Shown in pieces: positions 1 through 11,486 of a DNA stretch of 64,000 nt. Source of the stretch: Ostrinia nubilalis (Eukaryota; Arthropoda; Insecta; Lepidoptera; Crambidae); the NCBI RefSeq assembly GCF_963855985.1, contig NC_087106.1, positions 2,029,001 to 2,093,000 on the forward strand, read 5' to 3'. The position numbers and the translations under genes were made by a program. The notes below the pieces were generated by a model. It saw only the letters and a list, made by a program, of their open reading frames with translations. It was not told the origin of the DNA and did no database searches. Numbering within the stretch: the first letter of the stretch is position 1; each line of letters starts with the position of its first letter.

Positions 1-1296
1 AGACAATGGATTAAGAAGTATTCATCGTTGATTCGGTCTATGTCAAGGCTGCTCAACCTTTCGAAGACTCCGATTCAGTCGTTAACGATGGGCCACTTGC
101 ATTTCTGACAGCTAACTTCATAGAGGTCATAAAGTTCGAATCGGGCTGGAGTGGAAACAAAACAAGGCAATGATTGGAATAAAAAAGGCCTACTATTTTA
201 CCGTAGTCAGAGGTTTCTGTATTTGTGTATTTTATGTACTCACACTTTGTAATGGATAGTACTGCGCTAATTGGCGGTTTGTAGTCACCACTCGCGTGTC
301 GGTTAGAGCTGGTAAGCCAGATACCTACAAAACATTTAATGAGCGCTGAAAAATTCCAGGTCTCTTTGTCGAGTTCACTAATGATGGACTTTCTTACATT
401 GGGACTGTTTGTCGCCGATTTAGGGTTTACAATTGGACTGGAGTCTTTTACGTTCCATCATTTTAATGTAAACATCACTGAATTCTATTAAGTACACTAT
501 GTTTAGTATTAGTTTACAACCCTCAAAAATGGCTGCTACATCATACACATGCGCCACTGTTACAGTCACAATCAGTGATTGTCAGAATATTCTTCAACAG
601 AATTCATCCGTGTCACCAGTGACAAATCATCACTAAAATTATCGAAGAATCCCTACAGAATCCCGTGTGCTGTACTAGATCTCTATTTTTTTTTATACAA
701 GACAAGGCAGGTATTTGACCGCAATCGCACCTGGTGTTAAGTGAGATGCAGTCTAGGATGGTACATATCTGTAATCCTCTTTAAATACATCAGCTATGAC
801 ATCCAAGGGCAGAATCTTGATTTCAAACTTCATTTAGAGGCTCTAGTACCCTAGGAATATTCCATCCTTTCACATCTAGATCAACCTGTTAAGTAACCAG
901 TGACCTGTGCATTTTGTGTCACTGTTTAAATACCTACAGATATAAAGAGGATTACGCTTGTCCCTAATTTAATGTTCAAATAACACCGTTCCTCTGTTAC
1001 ACATAATCCCTTGGATTTGAGCATCAATCTGATTTTATGACAAGTCCCTCCTCAAATTCAGTTGAACACTTCAAAATTATTGAAATTTACAAATCCTTTG
1101 CGGTCTGTTTAAGGTGAGAGGATTCGCGGTAAAATAGAGTGTTAGACTTTACCTAGTGGTGACAGAGTTGATGCCAGCATATTTTGAAATTTAGAGAGAT
1201 AACTAACATTAAGTCCAAGCAAAGGTCGTTTTTTTTGGAACACACCATAGCGAGAATGCATTTTGCCTAGTATGGTTACTGGACTTACAGAATATA
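1..1296. other. Intergenic, no gene seen
   Basis: No convincing open reading frame or RNA gene. The only recognisable content is an antisense LINE 3' end at 690-771, listed separately. Confidence 0.5.
690..771 (-). repeat. LINE 3'-end fragment (antisense)
   Basis: The block GGCAGGTATTTGACC..CAATCGCACCTGGTGTTAAGTG..ATGGTACATATCTG recurs at 30745-30846 and 45375-45437, and reversed at 39401-39520. In the 39.4 kb copy it follows a LINE-type C-terminal reading frame (NWNSLPAAVFPEHYN), so this is the antisense 3' end of a non-LTR retrotransposon. Confidence 0.55.
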
Positions 1297-1304
1297 CTAA
1301 CCTC

Positions 1305-1388
1305 ATCCAGCGGATTTTACCCGCATCCAGTGCTTTCCGTGAGCTTCCTTAGATCATCGGTCCACCGAGACAAACGCTTGCCTACATT
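1305..1388 (-). repeat. RTE-like retrotransposon 3' fragment
   Basis: Read on the minus strand, this short decayed piece matches the block ATCATCGGTCCACC..CCCGCATCCAG found in about twenty RTE-like 3' ends in this window. Confidence 0.4.
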
Positions 1389-1929
1389 ACGTTAATGTGC
1401 TGTTAATGTTGCAAACCAACAACCCCAGCAATTTTTTATAGAGCAAAGACACGAGCAGGTGAAATGAGTGATGAAAAGTGAAGTTAAGCAGAAATCAATG
1501 TTAGAAGCAAATCCTCTTGCTCGAGCATTCGCACTGAGGATAATTATGAGGCGAATTCCCATAATTTTTTTTTTAAATACATTTATCATACGCACATAGA
1601 AATTTGAAAAAGACCGCACAATGTACCTTCTACAAGAACTGGTTTTAACGTCAATACAACATACTTAGTGCCCTCCGCAACCTAGAAATTCAGGAAAACG
1701 TTCGGAAGTTCTTGCAGAATGACAATACCCAAAACCCCAATACAGCAAACGCGGCTCATTTGTTCTAGGCCCATGAGTCGGCTGTCAAAGAAGAAATTTT
1801 CTTCGAGATGTAATAAATAAAACTTTAAAAATAAATAATAATAACTTAAAGTTTCGCATTAATTTAAAAAAAGTCGCAGAAGCAACAAGAGTAATAATAC
1901 CCAATAAAAATGGTATGAGAAAAAAATTA

Positions 1930-4200
1930 TAGGGCTCGAATTAAATCTACATTAACCGAGCCAAAATCATTGGGAGAAATAAATCTGCCCGAGGATTTAA
2001 AAAACTTCATGGGAGAACCATTTTAAAAATGTCAAAGAAAGCCTGGCAAAGAGGCTCACCGAGGTGACTGGTGATCAAAAGGTTGGCAGTTATTTCGACC
2101 AACGATAAGCCTAGCCATACAACGTGACAATGCATTGGGCACCATTCCCGACTGCGGCGCTGGGGGTTATTTTGTAAATAGATACTTATTTTAAGTAATT
2201 TTAAGTTTAGTTTTTAAGTAATTTTAAGTTTTTTGTAAATAAATGTATTATAAAATTGTTTATTACCTGTTCAACTTTTGCATGATTATTTTATTTGGAT
2301 CATGGATGGAACATTTCAAAGTTGCCCGAAATTATTTATGCAACTGTATTCGATACATGGTACAGTTGGAATGGGAAACAACCAGATAATAGTGCCCCTT
2401 GTGTACGCACTTTTATCACGAAAAATACAAAAATGTTATACCTATTTTCTACCAGAGCTGAAGGGTTATGGATAGTCACTTTGCAATGATGAGTATTTTG
2501 CTCCTGAAAGTGGTAATGACAGATTTTGAAATCGCCGTTATCAACTCGTTAACCGAGCCAAAATCATTGGGGGAAATAAGTCTGCCCGAGGATGAACAAA
2601 ACTTCACAGGCGAACCATTTTTAATTCCTCCAAACACAGACCATCCTTCAGTAGATAATATAAAAGTTCTTATTTTTGGTACAACAAAAAATATCAAACT
2701 TTTGCATGATTCTTATTTGGATCGTGGATGGAACATTTCAAAGAAATTTATTCATGCAACTTTAATACATGGTACAGTTGGAACGGGTAACAACCAGAGA
2801 ATAGTACCCCTTGTGTACGCACTTTTATCACAAAAAACACAATAATGTTATACTTATTTTCTAACAGAGCTGAAGCGTTATGGACAATCACTTTGCAATG
2901 ATGAGTCTTTTGCTCATCAAGTGGTAATGACAAATTTTGAGATCGCCGTTATCAACTTGGTACGTTCTGTATTTCCAAGAACTTATCATAATACCTGTCT
3001 TTTTCATTTGGGTCAGAATATATGGCGCCATGTTCAACAGTTCGGATTGCAAAACCAGTTCTTTTATTTGGATCATGGATGAAACATTTCAAAGTTGCCC
3101 GAAATTATTCATGCAACTGTACCTATTCGATACATGGTACAGTTGGAACGGGTAACAACCAGAGACTAGACTGTACCCCTTGTGTACGCACTTTTATCAC
3201 GAAAAACACAAGAATTATACCTATTTTCTACTAGAGCTAAAGCGTTATGAACAGTCACTTTGCAATGATGAGTCTTTTGTTCCTCAAGTGGTAATGACAG
3301 ATTTTAAGATCGCCGTTATCCCGGTACGTTCTGTATTTCCAAGAACTTATCATAATACCTGACTTTTTCATTTGGGTCAGAATATATATGACGCCATGTT
3401 CAACAGTTCGGTTTGCAAAACCTGTTCTTTTATTTGGACCATGGATGGAACATTTCAAAGTTGCCCGAAATAATTATTCATGCAACTGTAGTTACTCGAT
3501 ACATGGTACAGTTGGAACGGGAAACAACCAGAGAATAGTATCCCTTGTGTACGCACTTTTATCACGAAAAACACAAGAATGTTATACCTATTTTCTAATA
3601 GAGCTGAAGCGTTATAGATAATCACTTTGCAATGATGAGTATTTTGCTCCTGAAGTGGTAACGACAGATTTTGAAATCGCCGTTATTAACTCGTTGACCG
3701 AGTCAAAATCATTGGGGGAATTAAGTCTGCCCGAGGATGTAAAAAACTTCACGGGTGAACCATTTTTAATTCCAAACACAGACCATCCTTCAATAGATAA
3801 TATAAAAGTTCTTATTTTTGGTACAACAAAAAATATCAAACTTTTGCGTGATTCTTATTTGGATCATGGATGGAACATTTCAAAGAAATTATTCATGCAA
3901 CTATAATACTACATACAGTTGGAACGGGTAACAATCAGAGAATAGTAGGTACCCCTTGTGTACGAACTTTTAGCACGAAAAACAAGAATGTTATACCTAT
4001 TTTCTAACAGAGCTGAAGCGTTATGGACAGTCATTTTGCAATGATGAGTCTTTTGCTCCTCAAGTGGTAATGACAGATTTTGAGATCGCCGCTATCCCGG
4101 TACGTTCTGTATTTCTAAGAACTTATCATAAACCTGTCTTTTTAATTTGGGTCAGAATATATGGCGCCATGTTCAACAGTTCAGACTGCAAAACCAGTAT
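1930..4200 (+). pseudogene. Rearranged array of MULE transposase fragments
   Basis: Plus-strand reading frames here carry motifs I recognise from insect MULE-type transposases (FLYWCH/MULE proteins): DGTFQSCPKLFMQLYSIHGT, PLVYALLSRKTQECYTYF, VMTDFEIAVI and CLFHLGQNIWRHVQQFG. The natural order would be B1 (SLGEISLPED..LIFGTTKNIKLL), A (DGTF..VMTDFEIAVI) and B2 (RSVFPRTYHNTCLFHLGQNIW). Here the order is A (2284), B1 (2530), A (2716), B2 (2940), A (3071), B2 (3310), A (3431), B1 (3670), A (3851), B2 (4090), preceded by a lone B1 piece near 1940-2025. Stops and frameshifts interrupt every block, so no functional transposase can be made. It is a dead, internally duplicated transposon. Confidence 0.6.
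2025..2275 (+). repeat. Possible LINE 3' end inserted in the MULE array
   Basis: A plus-strand frame with KESLAKRLTEVTGDQ and FDQRISLAIQRDNALGTIP is followed by an AT-rich tail with repeated TAAGTAATTTTAAGTTT and an AATAAA-like end. It resembles the C-terminus and 3' UTR of an insect non-LTR retrotransposon, interrupting the MULE fragments. Assignment is by general resemblance only. Confidence 0.3.
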
Positions 4201-4420
4201 CTCACAGATGCTGAAATACTAAACCGCCATCAAAATATTACTTTACTACTAAATATTGGCCACCGCTACTGCTTGCCAACATAACCTCTCATTCATATCT
4301 CCCGAAGCAAAGCTTAACATCGAAAAGGACTCTGTTACATCCACACTCGTAAGGAGATTAACAAGTGTAACTATTAACTCCGAAACCGTTTGCTATGATA
4401 TAGCTATTGGGTTACGTTTA

Positions 4421-5004
4421 AGGCTCCTCACCCACGGCGACTTATTATAGCGATTCAGTAGCGATTCTGTAGCGCATTCGCATCGATACAGTCACAATGC
4501 GGTCGCTAGCAGTGTGTCTCGCCCGGCCCACATAAACACGATTCTGTCGTGATGCAAACGCGATACTGTCGCAAAACAGGCTCTGGATTGGAACCTCCCA
4601 GTAAAACGCAAACGTGATCGCCCCAAACAAACTTGGCTGCGCACTAGCAGATGAGGCGAAGAAAATCGCCAAGACTTGGAGTAAGATCAAACGCGAAGCT
4701 CAAGACCGAATTCGATGGAAGACTGTCGTGGACACCCTCCCTGTGGGGGATAGGGGAAATAATCTAGGGGACATAGGACATTAAGTGAAGTAAGTCACAA
4801 AATTACCTGCTGCCGCGTCACCCTCCCTCCGTTCTCTCCCCAATGTCGACCTACCGATACAGTCACAAATTCACAATACTGTAGCGCGTTAGTAGCGCGT
4901 TGGCATCACTTCTGTAGCGCGTTGCAAATGCGACTAACGCGCGTTTATAAAACGCGCGACAGCATCACTACAAAAAGTCGCCGACTCACCGTGGGCGAGA
5001 GGCC
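4421..5004. mobile_element. MITE with imperfect terminal inverted repeats
   Basis: The left end GGCTCCTCACCCACGGCGAC and the right end GTCGCCGACTCACCGTGGGC.. are inverted copies flanked by TAA. Internal GC-rich GTAGCGCGTT repeats surround a nested RTE-like fragment at 4593-4787. Confidence 0.55.
4593..4787 (+). repeat. RTE-like C-terminal fragment nested in MITE
   Basis: The plus-strand frame reads LADEAKKIAKTWSKIKREAQ then DRIRWKTVVDTL, followed by a tail like AAGTGAAGTAAGTCAC. The same family occurs on the minus strand at 37649-37951 with a matching tail. It is the C-terminus of an RTE-type retrotransposon, truncated at its 5' end. Confidence 0.5.
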
Positions 5005-5372
5005 TAACAGATTGCGGAAAATTGATTAAGTTTTGTGGGTGAAGTTGTAGCCATTTTAATTGGTGATTTCGTGAAGATTTCAGGGTTATACGGGTGTAAA
5101 AGTTGGGAACTAGTTGGCTTTTAGTGGCAAGTACTAGGTGTTAAGTGGACTTAACTTAAGACTATTTCTGTTCCAGTCTTGAGAATTTGGTTCAATGTGT
5201 ATGGGTCCTTTATCACCCTACTGAAGTATTTTACTGTTTAAAGCCAAAGCCACATAATAAAGCGAAAAGCTACTATTTTACTTCAACACCATATTTATAA
5301 TTTTTAAACGAGTGTAAAAGAGTTTTTTAAAGCCTATTTACAGATATAAATGAGTTTTATTGATTACAATTA

Positions 5373-5494
5373 TTCATCATCATTTCAGCACTGCTGAACA
5401 TAGGCCTCCCCCAATGATTTCCACAATGGCTGGTTGGCGGCGGCCTGCGTCCAGCGCCTTCATGAGGTCATCGGTCCACCTTGTGGTGGACATC
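5373..5494 (-). repeat. RTE-like 3' fragment with (TGATGA) tail
   Basis: Read on the minus strand, it has the family signature GTGGACCGATGACCTCATG, then CTGAAATGATGATGAATAATT. It is a 5'-truncated copy. Confidence 0.5.
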
Positions 5495-5957
5495 TTATGC
5501 TGCGCGGTTATGAACAATTATAATAAAGGTGCAATGGAAAAAAATACAATAATTTTCAATTTGAAGTCGCAATTGAATGTTTCCAGTTAAATTAAAATCC
5601 ATAACTTTAATTAATCTGATGTCACCATAAATAATCCGATCAGGATTTAATTAGGTATTTGTTGGCAAAGTTTACGTTTAGAGGCTGTTTGCAATTTATT
5701 ATGCTAATGAATCTCGATGGTATAGGTGTTGAGGGTTAGTTATAAATTATACACACAGACGCGAAGGATGGCGAACGTCTTCGCGAAATGACAAACCTAT
5801 CGGAAATAGGTTGTCCTTTCGTGACAAGTAAACAATTCAATATTATCGTATTGAATTTTATTTTAGGCTACCTTTTAGGAAAACATATTAAATAAAATAA
5901 ATAAATATCCTTGGACATTTTACACTGCGCTTCTAGTCCCAAACTAAGCAAAGCTTG

Positions 5958-6137
5958 TACTATGGGTACTTAAATATTTTTTTTTAAATACATACACATT
6001 ATTTATACATAGAAAACCTAGTCCAATACAAACAAATATGTTCATGCACACAAATATTTGTACTGTGCGGGAACCGAACGCCGTTACCTCCGGAATAGTA
6101 GTCCGTTTCGAACCACTACACCAAACGGCCGACAATC
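5958..6137 (-). repeat. tRNA-derived SINE
   Basis: The minus strand starts with a tRNA-like head: a box A-like stretch TGGTGTAGTGGTTCG and a box B-like GCGTTCGGTTCCC about 45 nt later. A body with ACAAATATTTGTGTGC and TATGTATAAATAATGTG follows, ending in an A-rich tail. This layout is that of lepidopteran tRNA-related SINEs. The internal pol III promoter looks mutated. Confidence 0.55.
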
Positions 6138-7786
6138 TTTTTCAATATTACGTCATCCAACAGGACAATGAGGTCTTAAACTTTAAATTCAAATTCAAAT
6201 CATTATTATTTTGAATTTGTCTTAAACTTTCGTTAAAATTGTCAATAAAGTGTATTCAACAATTACGCAAACTTGTCAATCAATTTTACGATACAATCGT
6301 ATTCCATGATTTGGAGTCTTTTAATTACCATTTTACATTGATTTAATATGCTCTAACTTCAACATGCATAAAGTTGTTCATCGCTATTGTTTCGGGTATT
6401 CCAACTGTGAATTTTGGGGAATGGGAAGTTTAAACAGTAAAATTTCCAGTCATGGCTCCATTAGTTGATTAATTAATATTTCTCTGTCTGGTGTTAAATC
6501 GTTATTCGGTATTGCTATAGGGATTTACTTGTACTACTAATTGCTCGCCAGTCAATTTCCTTTCAACATTATGTATTTGCCAACATAATGACCATTCTTC
6601 AAAACCGTTACCTTACCCATCCAATTTCTCTTCAGCTAATCTTGACAAGTTCACCAAAATGCTGTCTATTTGCCACAGCCGTGTGTCCCCGTTAATAGCC
6701 TGTTTGCTCTCGTTATCTCGGGCGAGCACACGTAGAGTTACGAGCGTAAGTGTTGTTACGCCCTCGCGTAACTCTCATAGTAATGAGTGTTGCGAATCAT
6801 GAGCTATTCCGTAAACATTGATTGTATTGATCTTTGGGGAGCAGGGAAAAACTGCGTGGGTAGGATGTGACGTGTTTATTATCTAGTAAGGAATAAAGGA
6901 GACCGAAAAGCTTTGATGCTGGTACTATGTGATCTCACTTGATTATGTCTAAAGTATACAAGATATCGAAAAACTGGTTGAATTTTCGGATAGATCCAGT
7001 TAATTCTGTAACATATTATTGATACCGTTTGAAAGAGCTCGTTTTAAGCACTTTCGGAATTAGTAAACAGCCAATGCCTTTGGTACACAAAGGCAATACA
7101 AAACAATGCAAAGACAAAAATAGCATGGAATCCATTCCGAGCCTTAGAACTAATTTATGAAGTTCGATTTAAAATCAAAGTTAAATCCAAAACTGTGATA
7201 AGTTTAAACAAAAACTTAGCTTTTAACCAATTACAACACAAAATCTGTGCAAGAGTCCTAATAACGAGTTTTATGAAAATCTGCGTAGGGTTTGCAAAGG
7301 GCAACATGTAGGCCTTAGAGAATTAAAATGAAGGCGTACCCTTTTAGATTTTCTTTGCATTATTACAGCAAGTGCGAACCTACTATTGTTTAGGGCAAAT
7401 GGTCATATCCACTCAGTAAATACTTCCTCTTCAGCCTTGAAGAGTCCCAGAGGAAATCAGGCAGCCAGTTTCAGCGCCGTGACGTCAGTAACGTTTAGGC
7501 AGGAATGTATGATGTACCAAGTGAAAAATAGAACAAAGATAAGAAAGAAGATGTAAGATGATACACTTAAAATAAATTATGTATTTCCTATCTAAAGGTT
7601 CTATTGACGTGATTGTAATAGTAGCTGAAGTTTCTTTTAAATATTTAATGGGCTGTGATTCTGTCATGACGTCATTGGAAGTGATGTAAAGGCAAAGTCT
7701 GCAGTCCTTAAACATTTATAACTTTCCACACATGAGACGCGATGGTTGTGAACAAAGTAAATAAACATACAATATTCAAAATGTAT

Positions 7787-10700
7787 TTAATTGTTTCTCT
7801 TCATACTCAACATGTCGCGGACGAATCTGGCTCCAGCCTTAATGCCTTCAAAAGTCTCGAATCCAGCTTGCTCAATAAACACGGGATCAACTAGAAAACC
7901 TAATAAAGTAGTATGTCCATTTAATGCTGGCAATTCATAGGTGTAAGACAAAGGAATTCCTGCCCCAGCTTGGGCATAATCACTGGACCCACCAGATGCG
8001 GTGTATCTTAAAACGTGAACGATATTTCCAACTTGATAATTAGGTTTGGAAGGCCACTTAACTCTGTCGATAGCTTGAGCCATGTTCACACCGACGACGT
8101 TAAGAGCGAGAGCATTGGGAGGGAGCTGACCAGTTCCGAAGCCAAATAAGACCATGCTGCCGAAGCTGTGGATGTCAATGAAAAGCTCGATGCGGTCAGC
8201 GTGCTCTTCAAGGATGCGTCTGATGTTGTCAGTCTCAGGTTCGGAGAAGGGTCCAGCGCCGTGGAAGGTGTCAAAGCACCAGCTATTACTGGAAGCTGTG
8301 CCCCACCACGCGTCAAAGTTCCTGTTCAAGTCGACTCCCATGCAGAAGGAGCTGATGCCCTCGCGGCGGTTTTTACGCCAGAAACGATCCTGGAAAGTAA
8401 TAATAATAGAATAAATCTTTTTCTTTAAGAATCAGGTACTTCAATTCCTTGTTAATTTTGTTTGCTTAGAAAACAATTTAATAATTTTAGGATGTAAAGT
8501 TTCTTTATCCACTAGAGACTAAAGGTCTCCTGGATCCTACGCCTACGGTATTTAAGAAGGTGACAACACAGTTAAAACACGGTAATAATATCATACAGTA
8601 TTGTAACTTCATATAAACAGACGAAACGAGAGCTTTCCTTCAATATTCAAATCTCGGGATGCGCTCGGTATGCAAAAGTCGGGGGTGTCGTGAATGTGCC
8701 GAATGGACGTCGGTGACCAAGTGTTGAAAATGAAAAAGTTATTGAATTTGATAGACCGTCATTTACGGTCAAATTGGTCAAAAACTAGTCAAATTGTAAT
8801 TTTCAGTCAGTTTGATTTGAAATGAAAATTATATTGTATAAGCTTTCGCCCACGACTTCGCCCGCCCGAAATTAAAGTAACAGGTCATTATGATTAGTAA
8901 AGTTTCAAAATTATTTAAGTATTGTAGTTTTTTTGAATTAAATCTACTAATCACAAAACATTCACAAAACTAGATAGAAACTCTAAGTAGGCAGATGTAA
9001 TTAAAATGGGTAGGTGAGCAGCCCTATCGCATGTTGTCATACCGTGACGTACCGCGCGGCTGTTGACATTTATTTCAAAAATATGGCCGAGTTGGAATAC
9101 TGATAGTATTACCGTGGTTAAAAGGAACAAATGCGTCATCCAAATAAGCTCCAAATCAATTCCAAATATCTAATCTGTTTGGAATACAATTACTAAAATT
9201 TTAAAACTTACACCATCGTGACTGTGTTCGTATCCATCAGGGTTGCCAATTGGCAGAATGATCCAGTCCAGGTCATTGACTAGGTCAGAATCAGTAACGT
9301 CGATGACCAGTTTCTCAATGGCATAAAGTGTTGCTGGCAGAGTGACCCACTCCCGGGCGTGGAGCAGGGACATCAGGAAAATTACTGGCTTTCTTCTGTC
9401 CTGCAAGACAAGTTTAAAAAATTTGGATCTTCGTCAATTTGTATTTTCATTTACCCAATCATATAAGTTAGTTCTATTTTATTGGCTACTTCGTGGTATT
9501 CTGATTAACTATCTTTAATTTCGCTATGAGCCTGTTAAAATTTGTTATAAGATGAATTTTGCCACTTATGACAGATTCAGTTGAAGAAATGTTGAAGTAT
9601 GGATTTGAACTTCGGTTGTGCTAAATTCAAACATTAACTAAAGTCGCACGTACTTTTTATCGAATAGCCGATAAACTTATCATGATTGATTGATATCTAA
9701 GCCCTTTCAATTTACAAATTACCTCAAAGTTGGTGGTGGAGATTTTCAGGTACTTCATGTCACGGCCCAATAAGCTACTTCCAGCAGATTCTACTTTCAC
9801 CAGATTGGGGTAGGCATTGCCCAATCTGACGAGGTAGTCGTCGACCTGAAAAAGTTAAACAATTTTAAATTATTAAAGATGACGGATTAGCAAGCTGAAG
9901 TGGCAATGGGCCTAAGGCACATAGTACGCAGAACTGACGGTTGATGGGGCAGTAAGACTCTGGAGTGGAGGCCATGTACCGGAAAGCATAACGTGAGATG
10001 TGTCTACCCACAAGGTGAACCGACGACCTTATAAAGCAGGTGAAGCACAAAGCAGGAAGGTGCTGAATGCAGGCTGTCACTAACCGGTCAATATGGAAAT
10101 AATTGATGAAGGTGGCTGAAATTCAAAAAGGAAGTAGATTGGGAAACAAGAAGAAACTTACCACTTGGTATCTGTGAATTTCATCGTATGGTAAAGCCAA
10201 TCTGGAACTGGACCTGTTGCTACGCTTTGACGCAGCATTAGCCAGCAACTTGTCTTCTAGTTCCAACTGCCTGAATAAAACAATTAAAATTTAACTTTCA
10301 GTGAAATGGTCAATGTCTCTATTAACACAATATTCCTTTGATCACACGTTTTTCATTCTTACTTTCATTTGATTCTTTTTTTTCAAGTCAAGTCTAGTTT
10401 CAGGGTTCCAGTTTTTTATATTGTTTAACCAAAGAACAATAATTGGGGGATACGACTCTTTCAAATGCATTCTTTCGGTAAATCAATTTAACTTTTATAC
10501 TTACTCTCTTACGTTTGCTACTTTGATGTTGTACTCCACATCCATAGATGCCAGGAGTTCCTCAAAATGTGACTTCAGCTCTTTGGAGACGAGGATCTGA
10601 CCTGGATTTTCAGTGTGTCCGTAGACGAACACTTGGATAGGGATCTGGTTTTCCAGTTCATGGATGAATTTAGTCTGCACAGCATTCTTCACGAAGACTT

Positions 10701-10917
10701 CGTAAAGAGAGTGTCTGAAAGATTGTGGCTGTTAGAAAATCTGAAGCATGTGTTTATAAGTTGAGAGAACATGTTAAGCCCTTGGTCACTCTTAACAGAT
10801 GCCTTTAGTAACTTTTGTATACAAAATATTTATTTACCCTTCGTATTGTTCATGTTTAGCACACACCACATAAAATATGGCACAGAATAACAAAACACTC
10901 TTTAAAAGGTTGGCCAT
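7787..10917 (-). CDS. Zinc carboxypeptidase A-like, M14A (gene A, intact)
   Basis: Six exons: 10838-10917, 10505-10714, 10162-10270, 9723-9845, 9212-9400 and 7787-8389, all with GT-AG introns; joined they give 437 codons plus a stop with no break. The first about 20 residues (MANLLKSVLLFC..YVVCA) form a signal peptide. Exons 2-3 encode the activation propeptide (YEVFVKN..QLELEDKLL). The peptidase M14 domain has zinc ligands H188 and E191 (HAREW) and H311 (IDIHS), the substrate-binding NRNF (about 259-262), Tyr366 (= Tyr248 of bovine CPA) and the catalytic E389 (YTYELP). The pocket residue equivalent to 255 is Ser373. Family knowledge: a secreted midgut enzyme removing C-terminal residues from dietary peptides after trypsin-like activation. 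The start is the ATG heading the signal peptide; it aligns with genes B and C. ATTAAA overlaps the stop codon. Confidence 0.9.
8390..9211 (-). other. Intron 5 of gene A (822 nt)
   Basis: The donor GTAAGT lies at 9211-9206 and the acceptor CCAG before 8389. Apart from a small Helitron-like scrap near 8842-8870 (TTTCGCCCACGACTTCG), nothing recognisable is seen. Confidence 0.6.
9890..10125 (+). repeat. RTE-like 3' fragment in intron 3 of gene A
   Basis: Plus-strand sequence with TGGAGGCCATGTACCGGAAA, AAGGTGAACCGACGACC and GATGAAGGTGGCTGAAAT, antisense to the carboxypeptidase gene and confined to the intron. Confidence 0.5.
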
Positions 10918-10970
10918 GTTGCTTAGGCCAAAATTAATATACCAAATGAGTATTAAGAGTGCTGTTTAAA

Positions 10971-10980
10971 CCTTTTAATA
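10971..10980 (-). promoter_or_regulatory. TATA-like box of gene A
   Basis: Minus-strand TATTAAAAGG lies 54-63 nt before the ATG. Genes B (TATTATAAG) and C (TATTAAAATGG) have the same box at nearly the same distance. In A and B an ACTCATTTG stretch follows about 30 nt downstream, where an initiator would be expected. Confidence 0.5.
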
Positions 10981-11169
10981 CTGTTTTGATAACGGAAACC
11001 ATCAATCTTCTTTATCCACAATTTGGTAATTTGTTGATAAATTATTACGAAATCATCCTTATGAAAAACCCATTGGAGATTTAAAAATATACACCTATTC
11101 GTAATAATACATTAAATATGTCAATCAAACAACATAATCTACGTTAATATTAATAAAAGATAGGGAAAA

Positions 11170-11256
11170 ATGCGCCACCACAAATTAAAAAGTCCAGTAC
11201 AAACGGATCTAGCACACATGTAAATGCAAATAAATGATTTGATTTGATTTGATTTT
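11170..11256 (+). repeat. LINE 3' tail with (TTTGA)n
   Basis: AAATAAATGATTTGATTTGA is followed by further TTTGA units. A second copy of this tail is near 47320-47362. It is a short 3'-end remnant of a non-LTR retrotransposon in the spacer between genes A and B. Confidence 0.4.
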
Positions 11257-11486
11257 GCGGTAAAAATTGCTATTTTACATAAATGAGGTTGTAGTAATCA
11301 AGTAAAATGGCCAAAATCAAACAAGAAATTCCAATATGTGCCATATTGGAAATAATGGATTTTTCAAAATTTTAGTCATTGATGGAAAATATTATGACTT
11401 AAAGTGCAATTTTAAAACAGTGAAAAGAAGCCAAATGGGTAGGTAAGTAAATTAAAAATACAATGTATGCAATCTGGAAATTCAAT

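Larger units (their letters stand above)
5005..7786. other. Intergenic between repeats and gene A
   Basis: No gene is seen. It contains an RTE-like fragment (5373-5494) and a tRNA-derived SINE (5958-6137). The remainder is AT-rich unique-looking sequence forming the 3' flank of carboxypeptidase gene A. Confidence 0.5.
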
